Assembly: GCA_030407315.1 (NCBI GenBank)
Contig: JALQPE010001911.1
Location: forward strand, 62,001 to 126,000
Direction of reading: 5' to 3'
DNA: 64,000 nucleotides
Source: Asparagopsis taxiformis
Taxonomy: Eukaryota; Rhodophyta; Florideophyceae; Bonnemaisoniales; Bonnemaisoniaceae
A program made the position numbers and the translations under genes. The notes under the pieces are model-generated. The model was not told the DNA's origin and made no database searches. It saw only the letters and a list, made by a program, of their open reading frames with translations. Shown in pieces: positions 10,586 through 20,487 of the stretch; position 1 is the first letter of the stretch, and each line of letters opens with the position of its first letter.

Positions 10586-11556
10586 ATGTCGCAACAATCC
10601 GACCTATCTCAACCCCCAGAACAGCCTCGCGCACAAATGCCATCTCTCACTCCAGAAGCACAAACAGACCTCACCATCCTAACTCACTACACACTGCTGT
10701 ATTCCACGCTATTACCAAACCTACATGCCGAACATCTCCTCTGCGACCAGCCCGAAATCTCGCTCGCAACCGGCTCCGGTGCGGTATTCGAAGCGCTGAC
10801 GACGCACATCGCCAAGCACACGAACAAGCAGCGTCACACGCTACGCACCAAGCTGTGCAAACTAGCAGCGTCAGAGCGGCTACGGCTGCTACGCGAGCTG
10901 GCAGACGAGAGCGTGTCGGCGGGCGCGATGCGCGAGCTGCTCACAGGCGCGGACGGACGGGTCGTCGGGGCGGCACGACTGCGTCCCGGCGCGCGGGACG
11001 GGAGCAACGTGCGGTACGTCTGGCTGCACGGACTGGACGGCTGCTGCAGCGACCGGGTGTGCATCGACGACGGGGAGGATTGCGCGCGTGTCGTGAGAGG
11101 CGAGCAGCTGCTACGCATCGCGGACGATCTGGACGCGAGCGGGAGCGGCGGGTTGAAAAGAGGCGCGCGCGCGGATCGAACGGCCGCGGCGTGGATCAGA
11201 GAGAGAGTTTATAAGGCGCGTGTGCGGGAGGGAAGGGTGCGGAAGGAGGCGCAGAAAGATCGAGGACGCCCGCGAGGATTGTTATGGACGGCGTTGTGGT
11301 CGATGTGCAGGCCTGTGGGAGGGGCAGACGGGAGAGGAAGAATGTGTCGTATGAGGAGGAAAGTGGCGCGGAGGATGAGGATGAGTTTACGTTGGGAGAT
11401 GGTAGTGCGAGTGAGGAGGATGAGGTTTCGGATGTGGAGAGTGTGGTGTCGGATGTGGAGGATTTGGTCGCGCCTGCTAGACAGCGGTTACGGAGTGGTG
11501 CGGACCGTTCATTGGTTTCGAAGGGTAGTAGACGGTCTTTGCGGAATTTGGTTTGA
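10586..11556 (+). CDS. DDT/WHIM-like chromatin protein, frame change inside
   Basis: A predicted chromatin-associated protein of about 300 aa. The first part reads in one frame from the ATG at 10586. Residues ~96-120 (ERLRLLRELADESVSAGAMR) match the pattern of WHIM1/DDT helices in ISWI-associated proteins, and RPGARDGSNVRYVWLHGL (~133-150) resembles the Gly-Asn-Arg-Tyr-Trp loop that follows. The original frame becomes Arg/Trp/Met-rich and implausible after ~11240. The +1 frame from ~11215 to the stop at 11556 is a typical acidic Ser/Asp/Glu-rich tail with a basic patch. A 74-bp GT-AG intron at 11237-11310 would join the frames, but it lacks a branch site and resembles exon sequence, so a sequence error or frameshift is equally possible. 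Family call is inference. Confidence 0.55.
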
Positions 11557-11907
11557 TGATTGTTGTATAGGTAAGTATTGTCGTGGACGGAGGAGCGAGG
11601 CGTGTTGACGGATTGATGGTAGCGCGACAGATGGACTCAGGGGGAACGACATGTGTTGAGCGGACGAGGCGCGCAACGATTAGCACGAGAGTTTTCGTGG
11701 CAGATGATTGGACGTCATGCGTGTTAGCAATGTAACAGCAGCACGTGGTCATAAATACAATTTTTCGTAAAAAAAATGAGCCTCAACACACAGGAATAAC
11801 CGGTAGAAATTACGTCTCAACCAACCGTCACGCCATCGCACCAACATAAATGCCAGTCTGAGCAAAGACCAGCCGCGCGCGCACACATCCAACCCACACA
11901 CTGCAAC
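11557..11907. other. Short intergenic region before the metallochaperone
   Basis: About 350 bp holding the 3' flank of the chromatin-protein gene and the promoter of the copper chaperone. No open frame or clear motif stands out apart from an A-rich run at 11769-11776. Confidence 0.4.
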
Positions 11908-12357
11908 ATGGTGACCACAGCGGAAAATGGCGGCAGAAAGGTCGTGCTGCGCGTCGAGGGAATGACATGCGGCGGCTGCGTAAACGGGGTGACAAAGGCG
12001 CTGCAAGGCGTCCAAGGCGCCACACAGGTCGAGGTATCGCTGCAAGACGAGCGCGCGCAGCTGCAATTCCAGGGCGATAATCCGCAGATACTTGTGGACG
12101 CCGTGCGGGAACACGCCGGAAAGAAGGCCGCGATCGTCCAGAACGGGGCGTCTAAAATCGTGCTGCGCGTCGACGGAATGTCCTGCGGCGGCTGTGTTGG
12201 CGGCGTTACTAGAGCGTTGCAGAGCGTCAAGGGCGCCTCCGACGTCCAGGTGCTTCTCGAGGAGGGCAAGGCCACCCTGGCGTTTGACGGTGACGATGTC
12301 AACGCGCTTGTGCTCGCCGTGCGCGAACACGCCGGCAAGGTGGCGACTGTTGTTTAG
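11908..12357 (+). CDS. Two-HMA-domain copper metallochaperone
   Basis: A small 149-aa cytosolic protein made of two tandem heavy-metal-associated (ferredoxin-fold) domains and nothing else. Domain 1 spans ~11-78 with GMTCGGC, and domain 2 spans ~83-149 with GMSCGGC. The Cys pair of C-x2-C binds Cu(I). Atx1-type chaperones normally have one domain, so the tandem form is unusual. Both domains end in Gly-Lys-x-Ala-x-Val-Val rather than the common Gly-Tyr loop, a feature shared with HMA domains 2-4 of the copper ATPase directly downstream in the same orientation. That points to local duplication and to a donor-acceptor pair. The start ATG follows a clean leader, with no signal peptide. Confidence 0.85.
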   Translation: MVTTAENGGRKVVLRVEGMTCGGCVNGVTKALQGVQGATQVEVSLQDERAQLQFQGDNPQILVDAVREHAGKKAAIVQNGASKIVLRVDGMSCGGCVGGVTRALQSVKGASDVQVLLEEGKATLAFDGDDVNALVLAVREHAGKVATVV

Positions 12358-13254
12358 GGCGTGTTTGTAGCGCGCAATGGGCGGCGTGTGGATGCGTTTT
12401 GATGGATGAATAAAATAGATCGGTCGCTTTTCTGTGCCCTATTTTTGGTTGAATTTGAATTAGAATCTTTGAATTGTGAAGAGCTAAACGCTGTTAGGGC
12501 CCTTTTGCTATATTTGTTCCAAGGTTTGTTCGTAGTACCCGGTGTAGGGTGCGCGCAATGTGGCGTAGACGAGCCGAGGGATGTGAAATCACAAATCTGT
12601 CACCTGCACGCCTTGTGCCCGTCATGGAGGAAGATGGAAGTTGGTCGTTGGAGAAATGGAAAAGCCCCACCTGAAGGGAAGTACTGGTATGCATACTTCT
12701 CACCACGCGCGACTGCATAAATAGCAGGGAAATGTCTCTGGCGCAATAAACTTTATCGTCGACAAGCAAAACAATCAAGTGGACAGGTCAATTATTTCAT
12801 CCAGAACATGAGAGAGCACACTTTGCATTCGAAGAGCGCAGCGTCGCGCAGCAAATGCATCGGATTGTGCGCGCCGACCATAAACATGTCAGAGCAAACG
12901 TGCTCACAACGGCAGTCGCCACTTGTGTCAAGCAAATTATTTCGTGGCAGCCGTGCACAGCGCAGACCCGGCCACGTGGTGGTGGCGTACGTACCGACCG
13001 TCGTAAAAATCAATTATTTTTCAAAGATTTTTACCACGTACAATCTGTCACTCCTCACGAGAGGACCGACGCCACGCATCACACGGCCGTCGAAATTTTA
13101 TGCAACGCGTCATGTCACCGACCCAACCCAAAATTCTCACCATCAGCCATTTCATTCAGCCATCCTCTATCCATCTACATAATGCCAATCCCACATTAAC
13201 CACCACCACCACCACCACCACAGCCCACTCCATCAACAACCTCCCTAACTCACA
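12358..13254. other. Region between the chaperone and copper ATPase genes
   Basis: About 0.9 kb. It contains the chaperone poly(A)-signal-like AATAAA, a second AATAAA near 12743, a G-box at 12973-12978 and several GTAC cores (near 12534, 12682, 12987, 12991 and 13037). GTAC is the core of copper-response elements in green algae, but whether that applies here is unknown. An ACC trinucleotide tract at about 13200-13221 ends in CACAG, a possible 3' splice site preceded by CATTAACC. Confidence 0.4.
12409..12414 (+). terminator. Poly(A)-signal-like AATAAA after the chaperone
   Basis: AATAAA lies 52 bp after the stop codon of the two-HMA gene, where a cleavage/polyadenylation signal would be expected. 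Confidence 0.5.
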
Positions 13255-16200
13255 ATGACACCCCCACCCCCGCGCACACCCACTACCTCAAGCTCCAATC
13301 CGCCAACCCCGACACCTCCCAAATCCACAATGCGCTCTCCCCCAACCTCCCGACCCTCGCGCTTCCCTATCTCCAAGTCACAACCTCCTCCCCGACACCA
13401 CAGCCGCAGCTCGTCGCCCTGGCCAGCAGCGCGCACCCTGCGTCCGCGCTGCACGCCCACCAAATCGCCCTCCGCGTCGACGGCATGACCTGCACCTCAT
13501 GCACATCGCGCGTGCAGGCCGCGCTCGCCGCCGTCCCGGGCGTCTTCGAGCCCGCGGTCGACCTATCCGCCGCGCTTGCAACGATGGTCTACGCGACGAC
13601 CGACGCCCATCTGTCCGACACACATACCGCCCCTCTACTGCACTGTGTACGCTCCCTGGGTAAGCAACCCACCCTGCTCGCCGCCCATCCCATTCGCCAT
13701 CTCCTTCTGCGTCGCGTCCCCGCCGCAGATATACAACCCCTCCAGCGCCTCCTCGCCGACCTGCACCGCGTCGTCCGCGTCCAATTCGAGCACCATCGCT
13801 ACGTCGCATTGCAATTCGCAGGCACGTATCAAGACCTCCTCGACGCGATGCCGCCGTCTCACGTCTACTTTGAGCCCTTCGTCGCGAGAATCGTCACCCT
13901 CCGCGTTGACGGTATGATGTGTCAAAGCTGCGTCGCCGCCGTCACGCGCGTTCTTAATTCCGTGACTGGCACGAGCGATGTCAGCGTCCGGTTGGAAGAG
14001 GGCCTCGCAACCCTCCGATTCGACGCCGCTGATTCCGATGCGCTCGCCAATGTTGTGCAGGAGCAAACCGGTAAAGTCACAACCGTTGTCGCAGAACAAA
14101 TGCTCGTCGTGACTGAGCCACAGCTGCCCCCGCCCGCGAGAACCGTCGTTCTGCGAGTGGATGGTATGACCTGCAATGGCTGCGTCGGTAAAGTCGCAAA
14201 ATCCCTCCAAGCCGTCGAGGGCGCCAGCGATGTTGACGTGTCGTTGGAGCATGCGCGAGCAATTCTGCGATTCCATGGCCGCCATGTCGATGTGCTTGTT
14301 GATGCTGTCAAGGAAGGCGCGGCCAAGGTGGCGACGGTCCTGGAGGACAAATTAGACCCTGTTGCAGCGGAACAGGACGGAAGCGTCCAGTCCGTTAAGA
14401 ATGTTTCCCTGCGCGTCGAGGGTATGACCTGCAACTCTTGCGTTGGCGCCGTCACCAAAGCTTTGCAAGCTGTGGAGGGCACGTCCAATGTGCAGGTTTC
14501 TTTGGCCGACGCGAAAGCCACCTTGCTCTTCGAAGGTGACGACACAAGCGTGCTTGTGAACGCGGTGCTTGAGAGCGCAGGGAAAGTTGCATCCGTTTTG
14601 GACGAAGATGCCACTTTGCATACAGACCATGCGTTGGTCGATATCGAGCTGCAATCCCCACAGCAGCCTGACGTTTCGCCGTCCGCTCCCAATCCCAAGC
14701 CCGAAGAGGCACGCTCTCCGGTATCCTCAGTTACGTCAATAGAGGTGCTGTCGATTACACAACTTCGCGTCGGTGGAATGACGTGTTCCAGTTGCGTAAG
14801 CGTCGTCGAGGACGTGCTCAAAACCGTTTATGGCGTCTCAACCGCCAAAGTTAACCTCCTCGCTGGCCGTGCCACTGTGCATCATGACGCGGCAACCAAG
14901 CCAGAGGCGCTTGCGAAAGCTATCAGCAACGCGGGGTATCAGGGTCTCGTGTTGGAAACAGTGTCGCCCACAGACACTAGCAAACCACGCGAACCCTCCT
15001 CGTCTTTCCGTATCGCTTTCCGCACTGATGGACACGCGAATAATGCGGCAAAGACCCTGTCGTTGTTGGACAGCGTGCAGACCGCAAATGCCATTGGTTG
15101 CACAGTCACCGTCGTTCTCAAGCCGGGCTATTCCAAATCAACTGTGATATATGCTCTGGAAGCAGACGGAGGCTTTGGGAAATTCATCCCAAAATTGTCA
15201 GAAGCAGACGAGCGTGACGCACTTCAACAGGGTGCCTCGGCCGGCCCAACAGACGTTATCGACGAAGAGGCGAGGTCCTGGCGCAAACGTTTCTTTCTTT
15301 CGCTCTCGTTTATGATTCCAATCATGATCATCTCGATCATGCATCATCACATGTCGATGCTGTCGATGGGATTCGTTCGTTGGAGCACATTTATACTTGC
15401 CACGCCAATCCAATTCGGTTTCGGAGCTGGATTTTATCGCGCGAGCTACTATGCATTGAAGAAGAAACGAGCGACGATGGACGTCTTGGTTGCATTATCC
15501 ACTTCTATTGCATATTTCTCGAGCCTATTTGTTTTACTACTCGGAACGACAAGCTCTAGCGGACAAATGGGCCTCGGTCACTCTGCAATGTTCAACGTTT
15601 CCGCAATGATCATTACGATGGTTTTGGCCGGCAAATGGATCGAATCGGCTGCCAAGAGACGTGCAGCAGCTGGCGTTGCTGCACTTTCTGCGTTGACTCC
15701 AGATCATGCAGTGCTGTACGACGCGCGAGAGAAGAAAACTTGCATGACTCCGATTCCAGTAGGTTTGCTCAAGTCCGGTGACATTGTCAAGTTGAATGCC
15801 GGCGACCGAGTCCCAGTGGATGGCCAAGTAATCCAGGGTAGTTCATCAGTCGATGAATCAATGCTTACGGGTGAAAGCGCACCAGTCCCGAAGCGCACGG
15901 AAGACGTGGTGTATGGTGGAACCGTTAACGGTCGTGGGTCCATGCTTGTGCGTACTACTGCGGTTGGATCTGATGCTGTTTTGTCACAAATCGTCAAGCT
16001 GGTCAATGACGCACAAACTGCGCGAGCGCCGATAGAAGCCTTTGCAGACAAGGTCTCTGCTGTATTTGTACCCACGGTCGTCTCGCTTTCACTATTCGTG
16101 TTTGTCGGATGGTTCAGTGCAGCTAGTTTTGGTTGGATTCCAGCAGAATGGTATGCAGAGGAAGGCGCATTCTACTTTGCACTGTTGTTTGCACTAGAGA

Positions 16201-17489
16201 CAATGGTGATCGCGTGTCCATGCGCTCTGGGTCTGGCCACTCCGACGGCGGTCATGGTGGCGTCCGAAATGGGAACGAAACTGGGTGTACTGTTCAGAGG
16301 CGGAGGAGCAGCGTTACAAGCGGCCAGTCACATCAAAACTGTTTTGTTCGACAAGACGGGAACGTTGACGATTGGCAAACCAGAGGTGGTATCAGTTTTG
16401 TTTTCTGAATCCTGTTCATCACAGGTGGACAATGCCTCAGCAGTTTTGTCCGATTTAATTTCTATGGTTGAGGCGGAGTCTCACCACCCGCTGGCAGAAG
16501 CGATTTCTCGGTATAATCGATTGTCTGAAGCGACGCAGGGCTATGGCAAATTAGAGTATGAACTATCGGACATCGAAGAACTACCAGGCCGTGGTGTGCA
16601 AGCAACTATTAACAAGGGTGAATTCCAAGTGCGGATCGGTTCGCGGGAGTGGGCATATGGGGCTGGTGGTGCCAAGCTCGAGAGCAGTTTGTTGAGTGAG
16701 AAGGAGCTAGCAACGGTGGAAAGGATGGAAAGTGAGGATGGTCTAACTGTTGTAACAGCTGTAATCAACGGGTGTATGGTTGTTGTGTATGGATTGGAGG
16801 ACACGTTGCGTCCTGAAGCGGTAGCGGTAGTGCGATACCTGCATGGCATGAACATTCGATGCGGTTTGGTGACGGGTGATTCAGAAGAAACTGCGCGGGC
16901 TATAGCACAAAAAGTCGGGCTGGATGCAAGTGTAGTTGTAAGCCGAGCAATGCCGTGGACAAAAGTGAATGTTGTGCACAGAGCGCGGGAGAATGGGCCA
17001 GTGGCGTTTATTGGGGACGGTATCAATGATGCACCTGCATTGGCAGCAGCTGACGTCGGCGTTGCAATTGGAGCAGGAGCGGGTGTAGCTGTTGAAAGCG
17101 CGGCAGTGGTTCTGGTTGGCAGCGATCTGAAAAGCGTTGTGAACACGTTGGATCTTGCGAAAGCGACGTTGCGGCGTGTGCGATTGAATTTTGTATGGGC
17201 GATTGGCTACAACATGATGGGCATCCCTATTGCGGCTGGAATTCTGTATCCGCATTTTGGCATTCGCGTTCCACCGTTTGTTGCATCGGGTGCAATGGCG
17301 CTTAGCTCTACGTGCGTGATTGTGAGCTCATTGGCGCTGCGGTGGTACAAATCGCCAAGCGTCACGGATGGAACGGAGGTTAGCCATGAGGATGGAACGC
17401 GTATGGTTGACAGGAATGTATTTACAATTGATGATGATGATGAAGAAATTGTTGCGCGACCACTATTGAATGGCGAGCAAAATGTGTAG
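13255..17489 (+). CDS. Cu(I)-transporting P1B-type ATPase, multi-HMA
   Basis: A copper pump of about 1,410 aa. Numbered from the ATG at 13485, C-x2-C HMA motifs lie at 1-6 (GMTCTSC, with the Gly just upstream), 143-149, 227-233, 313-319 and 431-437. Then follow TGES (795-798), the membrane CPC (911-913), DKTGT (956-960; phosphorylated Asp), the HP motif (~1001), GDGINDAP (1177-1184), and the Cu(I) signatures YN (1242) and MALSS (1271-1275). The ATG at 13485 is inside the first metal motif, so the true start is upstream. That frame is open back to 13200 and encodes sensible protein. An ATG at 13255 is one base out of frame across a C-rich tract (13258-13271), which suggests a missing base; an upstream exon spliced at 13223 is the alternative. 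Likely Golgi or plasma membrane. Confidence 0.92.
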
Positions 17490-18763
17490 TATGTATGCAT
17501 GTATATATATATAAAAGCGGTTTTGAACTTGCAACAGGGGGTGGCAGCAGACAATTTTAGCGCGGGCAACGCGAGGGATCAGTTGGTTGGTGACAATCTA
17601 CGCGTCGTGATTGCTTGAGATTGTATTGGACGATGTAAACGGTCGAAGCAACAGTGTGATATGAGTTGTTTCTTTTTCTCCTGACTAGAGGAATGAGCGA
17701 CGCGCGGGAGTATGCCAGCAAGTTTCTCCAATTGCTGAGCGTAGGTGTTTGTGTAATGAAGATTGGAAACGCGAGCGGTATAGCCAGGTTTGCGCCGAAA
17801 TATACAAAGCGTTTGGGGATTGTAAAGGTCACGTCATGAAGCGTAGCTGCACCTCTGTGGCACATGGCATTGTGTAATGGAGTTGCGCAACGGGAAATAA
17901 ATGAGCATGATCTAACGTGAGGATGGGGACAAGTGGGAGCGATTGTGTAAAGAGGGCTTGGCCATGATGGGGGCGGCGTGACGCGTATACGCGTGCATGA
18001 AGAGGGAGGGAAACAAGCAAGGTAGGGAAACAAGAGATTGTAGTCGAAATCTAATTTTGGGCGAATGAGTGCCTTACTATCGGCATTACATTTTGTGCGA
18101 TTCTATTTCGGGGATGGACTATTGAGAAATGAGCCGCATGTAGTGGACGCCTTACTGGTAGGCGGCATGTTGACAGCTGGAATTGGTTTGGGACAGATTG
18201 GAGTGTGTGCGTGTTATGGGGGTGTAAATACGTCATGGAGCGGGTGTGCGTTTACACTGAGGGTAGGTAGTAAGGGGAGGGGGGCTGGTAATGTTGTGTC
18301 GAGTTGGGGGGCGGAGATGAAGAGTTGACGTGTAAAGTGTGATCGGTCGTTGGAAGCAAAGTCGAACAAGACGGCGAAAATAGTTTGGATGCGGTTGCGC
18401 TACTGTAGTGACACACTACAATACTGTACATGATACGTGTTAAAGTAAGTAATACGAATGGTATTCATCGATTGGACAGGCTGTTCTACCGAGTGATGTG
18501 AGACGTGGCATCTACTGACGCACCGTAAGAACCGTCACGTCAGAAACGTCACGTCACGTCGCAGCGGAAAGCTCTCATTCACGGCACACCCACACACGGC
18601 GGGTATACAGTCGAGCTATTGGCGGCATTGCATAACCTGAGGCGGTACGCTTTTCAACATATAACTGAGCAGCGCAGAGCAGCGCAGGGCAGAAGAGACG
18701 TGAAGAGAGCACAAGACGGTCGACACAAGCACAAGTGCGTTCAAGTAGTCCAACATCTTCACC
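17490..18763. other. Intergenic region with ACGTCA cluster
   Basis: About 1.3 kb. A TA-repeat/TATA-like stretch follows the ATPase stop (17502-17515). Open frames on both strands (for example 17557-18033 minus and 18065-18328 plus) lack family or composition support. A cluster of four ACGTC units lies at 18534-18563, about 200 bp before the next ATG. Confidence 0.45.
18548..18563. repeat. 16-bp ACGTCA-type repeat, copy 1
   Basis: GTCACGTCACGTCGCA, within a larger run of ACGTC units starting at 18534. It is identical to 19538-19553. The TGACGT core (reverse strand) is a CRE/bZIP-type site. It lies about 200 bp before the ATG of the CDCA7-type gene. Confidence 0.6.
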
Positions 18764-19477
18764 ATGTGCAGCACAACCCCCTCCTTCGAAGCGCGCGTCG
18801 ACTTTGAGCATGTCTGCGATCGACTCATCGACGGTCTGGACGTATTGGAAGCGCACGCATGGGACGCATCGACGCCGGCATTGGACGCGGTAACAGTGGC
18901 GGCATTGCAGCATCATTTGAGTTCGACGTCGGCGTTGTCACCGACGTCGGTGCTGTCGCCGACGTCGCTCACGGATCGTAGCGCAGTGGCACCGATGGGC
19001 GGCGCCATATCCAAGCGGCGCACACGCACGCCGAGCGGGAGCTCGGGCACGACTTGGTCCAGTTCGGAAGAGATTGTGTCGCGTCTGACGCCGTCGTCGC
19101 ACGCCATGTCCACAGTGGCTAAACAGCGTCCGAAGCAGTACAAACGACCGACGCCGTCAAAGTTTTGTCACGTGTGCGGACGCAAATCGCACAACGTCAC
19201 TGTGGCGATCTGCGCGCGCATCGAGGACGGCATGTGTCGCAAGGTCGTTTGCTCGTTCTGTTTCGACAAGTACGGCTGGGATCGCAGCGTGTTGGACGCC
19301 GCCACACGCAATGGTATCAATAAAGGCGCGGTGCGCACCAATTGGATTTGCACGCATTGTCGCGGCGGATGCGTGGCCAAGGCGCAATGCAACACATACG
19401 GACGTACCAATTACAAACGACACCTCAAACTACGACAGAGGAGATGTGATGCTCAGCAACAACGGCCCGTGCTGTGA
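18764..19477 (+). CDS. CDCA7-type (zf-4CXXC_R1-like) zinc finger protein
   Basis: A 237-aa predicted nuclear protein. Residues ~135-215 form a Cys-rich module: CHVCGRKSHNVTVAIC, then CRKVVCSFCFDKYGWD, then WICTHCRGGC and a final Cys209. The order C-x2-C, C-x2-C with Phe-Asp-Lys-Tyr-Gly, and W-x-C-x2-C-R-G-x-C is that of the zf-4CXXC_R1 domain of CDCA7/R1 proteins. In animals and plants these bind hemimethylated DNA and recruit the HELLS/DDM1 remodeller. The N-terminal half is Ser/Thr-rich with Ser-Pro-Thr-Ser repeats (~58-70), followed by basic patches. The tail departs from CDCA7 after Cys203, so the assignment is by pattern only. It converges on the lumenal-protein gene. Confidence 0.6.
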   Translation: MCSTTPSFEARVDFEHVCDRLIDGLDVLEAHAWDASTPALDAVTVAALQHHLSSTSALSPTSVLSPTSLTDRSAVAPMGGAISKRRTRTPSGSSGTTWSSSEEIVSRLTPSSHAMSTVAKQRPKQYKRPTPSKFCHVCGRKSHNVTVAICARIEDGMCRKVVCSFCFDKYGWDRSVLDAATRNGINKGAVRTNWICTHCRGGCVAKAQCNTYGRTNYKRHLKLRQRRCDAQQQRPVL

Positions 19478-19537
19478 CATGCGCTGTAATGCAATTATTG
19501 TACTGTAAATGAATCGCGCCTGTACGAACTTTTGTCA

Positions 19538-19553
19538 GTCACGTCACGTCGCA
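19538..19553. repeat. 16-bp ACGTCA-type repeat, copy 2
   Basis: An exact second copy of GTCACGTCACGTCGCA, 60 bp after the stop of the CDCA7-type gene and 990 bp from copy 1. It lies between two convergent genes. Confidence 0.6.
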
Positions 19554-19698
19554 TTAGTTTACGCGTTGGGATGAAAATAGATGTGCGCCATGTCTATGTA
19601 GTTTGTCTCTCTTCCTTCCCTAACGCTACGCATCTATCGCAGTCGCACACCACACGCTCCACCCGTTCAACTTGCGCAAGCACTCACACGCTGCTCGA

Positions 19699-20244
19699 TC
19701 ACTTGTCGAATACACTGAGTAGCGCGTCCAACTCGTCGCGCGCCGCGGAAATGGCCTGCAGGGAGAAGAGCGCCACTTGTGGTGAGTAGCGTTCGCGCAC
19801 CAGAGTCGTGTCGAAGTAGGACACGACTTGGTCGAGAAATTCCACCGCTTGTGTGCCGTGCAATTGCACATCTGCGCGTTGCGCGCCTTTGACACTTGTC
19901 GCCGCCTCGCTGACCGCGCGTCGAATGTCACTCCCGATGAGTAGTGTTTTCACAATGCGTCGCACATCGCCGGACGGGCGCTCTTCCACGCTGACGGCCA
20001 GTTCGTCTAGCGCGTCGCGCACCATGCGTATCGACGAGAGCGATGTCTCGAGCGGTTGGGTGCGCGTCGCAGAGCCCAGCCCGGCACTCACAATGAACAA
20101 GTTGAGCAGCAATGAGCGACGCGTCATCGGTGTCTCGAAACTCGCACGCGGATGACGGCATGGTGCTGTGCACTCGTGTGCGGACTCTTTGACTGGAGCA
20201 ATGCTCTTGAGACTGGTCAAGGATGAAGCAAAGGCGTACAACAT
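19699..20244 (-). CDS. Plastid-targeted thylakoid lumen protein, unknown family
   Basis: A 181-aa protein. The ATG at 20244 begins a transit-like leader (MLYAFASSLTSL, rich in Ser/Ala with an early Phe, as in red-algal transit peptides). A twin-arginine type lumenal signal follows: MTRRSLLLNLFIVSAGLGSA at residues 40-59. The mature part (~62-181) is predicted all-helical and carries acidic and basic heptads but no cysteine pattern. Such four-helix lumenal proteins include PsbQ/PsbQ'-like oxygen-evolving-complex subunits. I can support only the topology and compartment, not that identity. The open frame extends upstream through a hydrophobic stretch that does not look like protein. Confidence 0.6.
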   Translation of the reverse strand: MLYAFASSLTSLKSIAPVKESAHECTAPCRHPRASFETPMTRRSLLLNLFIVSAGLGSATRTQPLETSLSSIRMVRDALDELAVSVEERPSGDVRRIVKTLLIGSDIRRAVSEAATSVKGAQRADVQLHGTQAVEFLDQVVSYFDTTLVRERYSPQVALFSLQAISAARDELDALLSVFDK

Positions 20245-20470
20245 GGTGATGATCGAGGGAGGCAGTGCTCCCAATTGAACAGTTTGACGAGCTCGTCGCG
20301 TTGATTGTTTGGACGGCAGATATATCAATGATTTTGATTGGAAAAAAAAGTTAATTTCGATCACTTTATACAAAAAACATAATCGCTCGAAAAACACATA
20401 ATACACAACACGGCACGGCACGGAAAACGACGTGACCGCGTTCCCTTGTTGGTGCATCTCATCCCATCCC

Positions 20471-20485
20471 ATAGATAGATAGATA
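20471..20485. repeat. GATA tetranucleotide microsatellite
   Basis: A run of ATAG units (15 bp) just 3' of the C2H2 gene stop codon on the minus strand, within its likely 3' UTR. Confidence 0.6.
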
Positions 20486-20487
20486 CA

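Noticed and set aside
12406..12720. A 104-codon plus-strand frame after the metallochaperone
   Set aside because: No motif, and it begins inside the poly(A)-signal region of the chaperone gene. Composition looks random.
13922..14821. A 299-codon minus-strand frame opposite the copper ATPase
   Set aside because: Antisense shadow of the HMA array. The repeated words in it only mirror the HMA repeats.
17557..18033. A 158-codon minus-strand frame after the copper ATPase
   Set aside because: No family signal, odd composition (Thr/Pro/Cys mix) and no conserved-looking segments. Probably chance.
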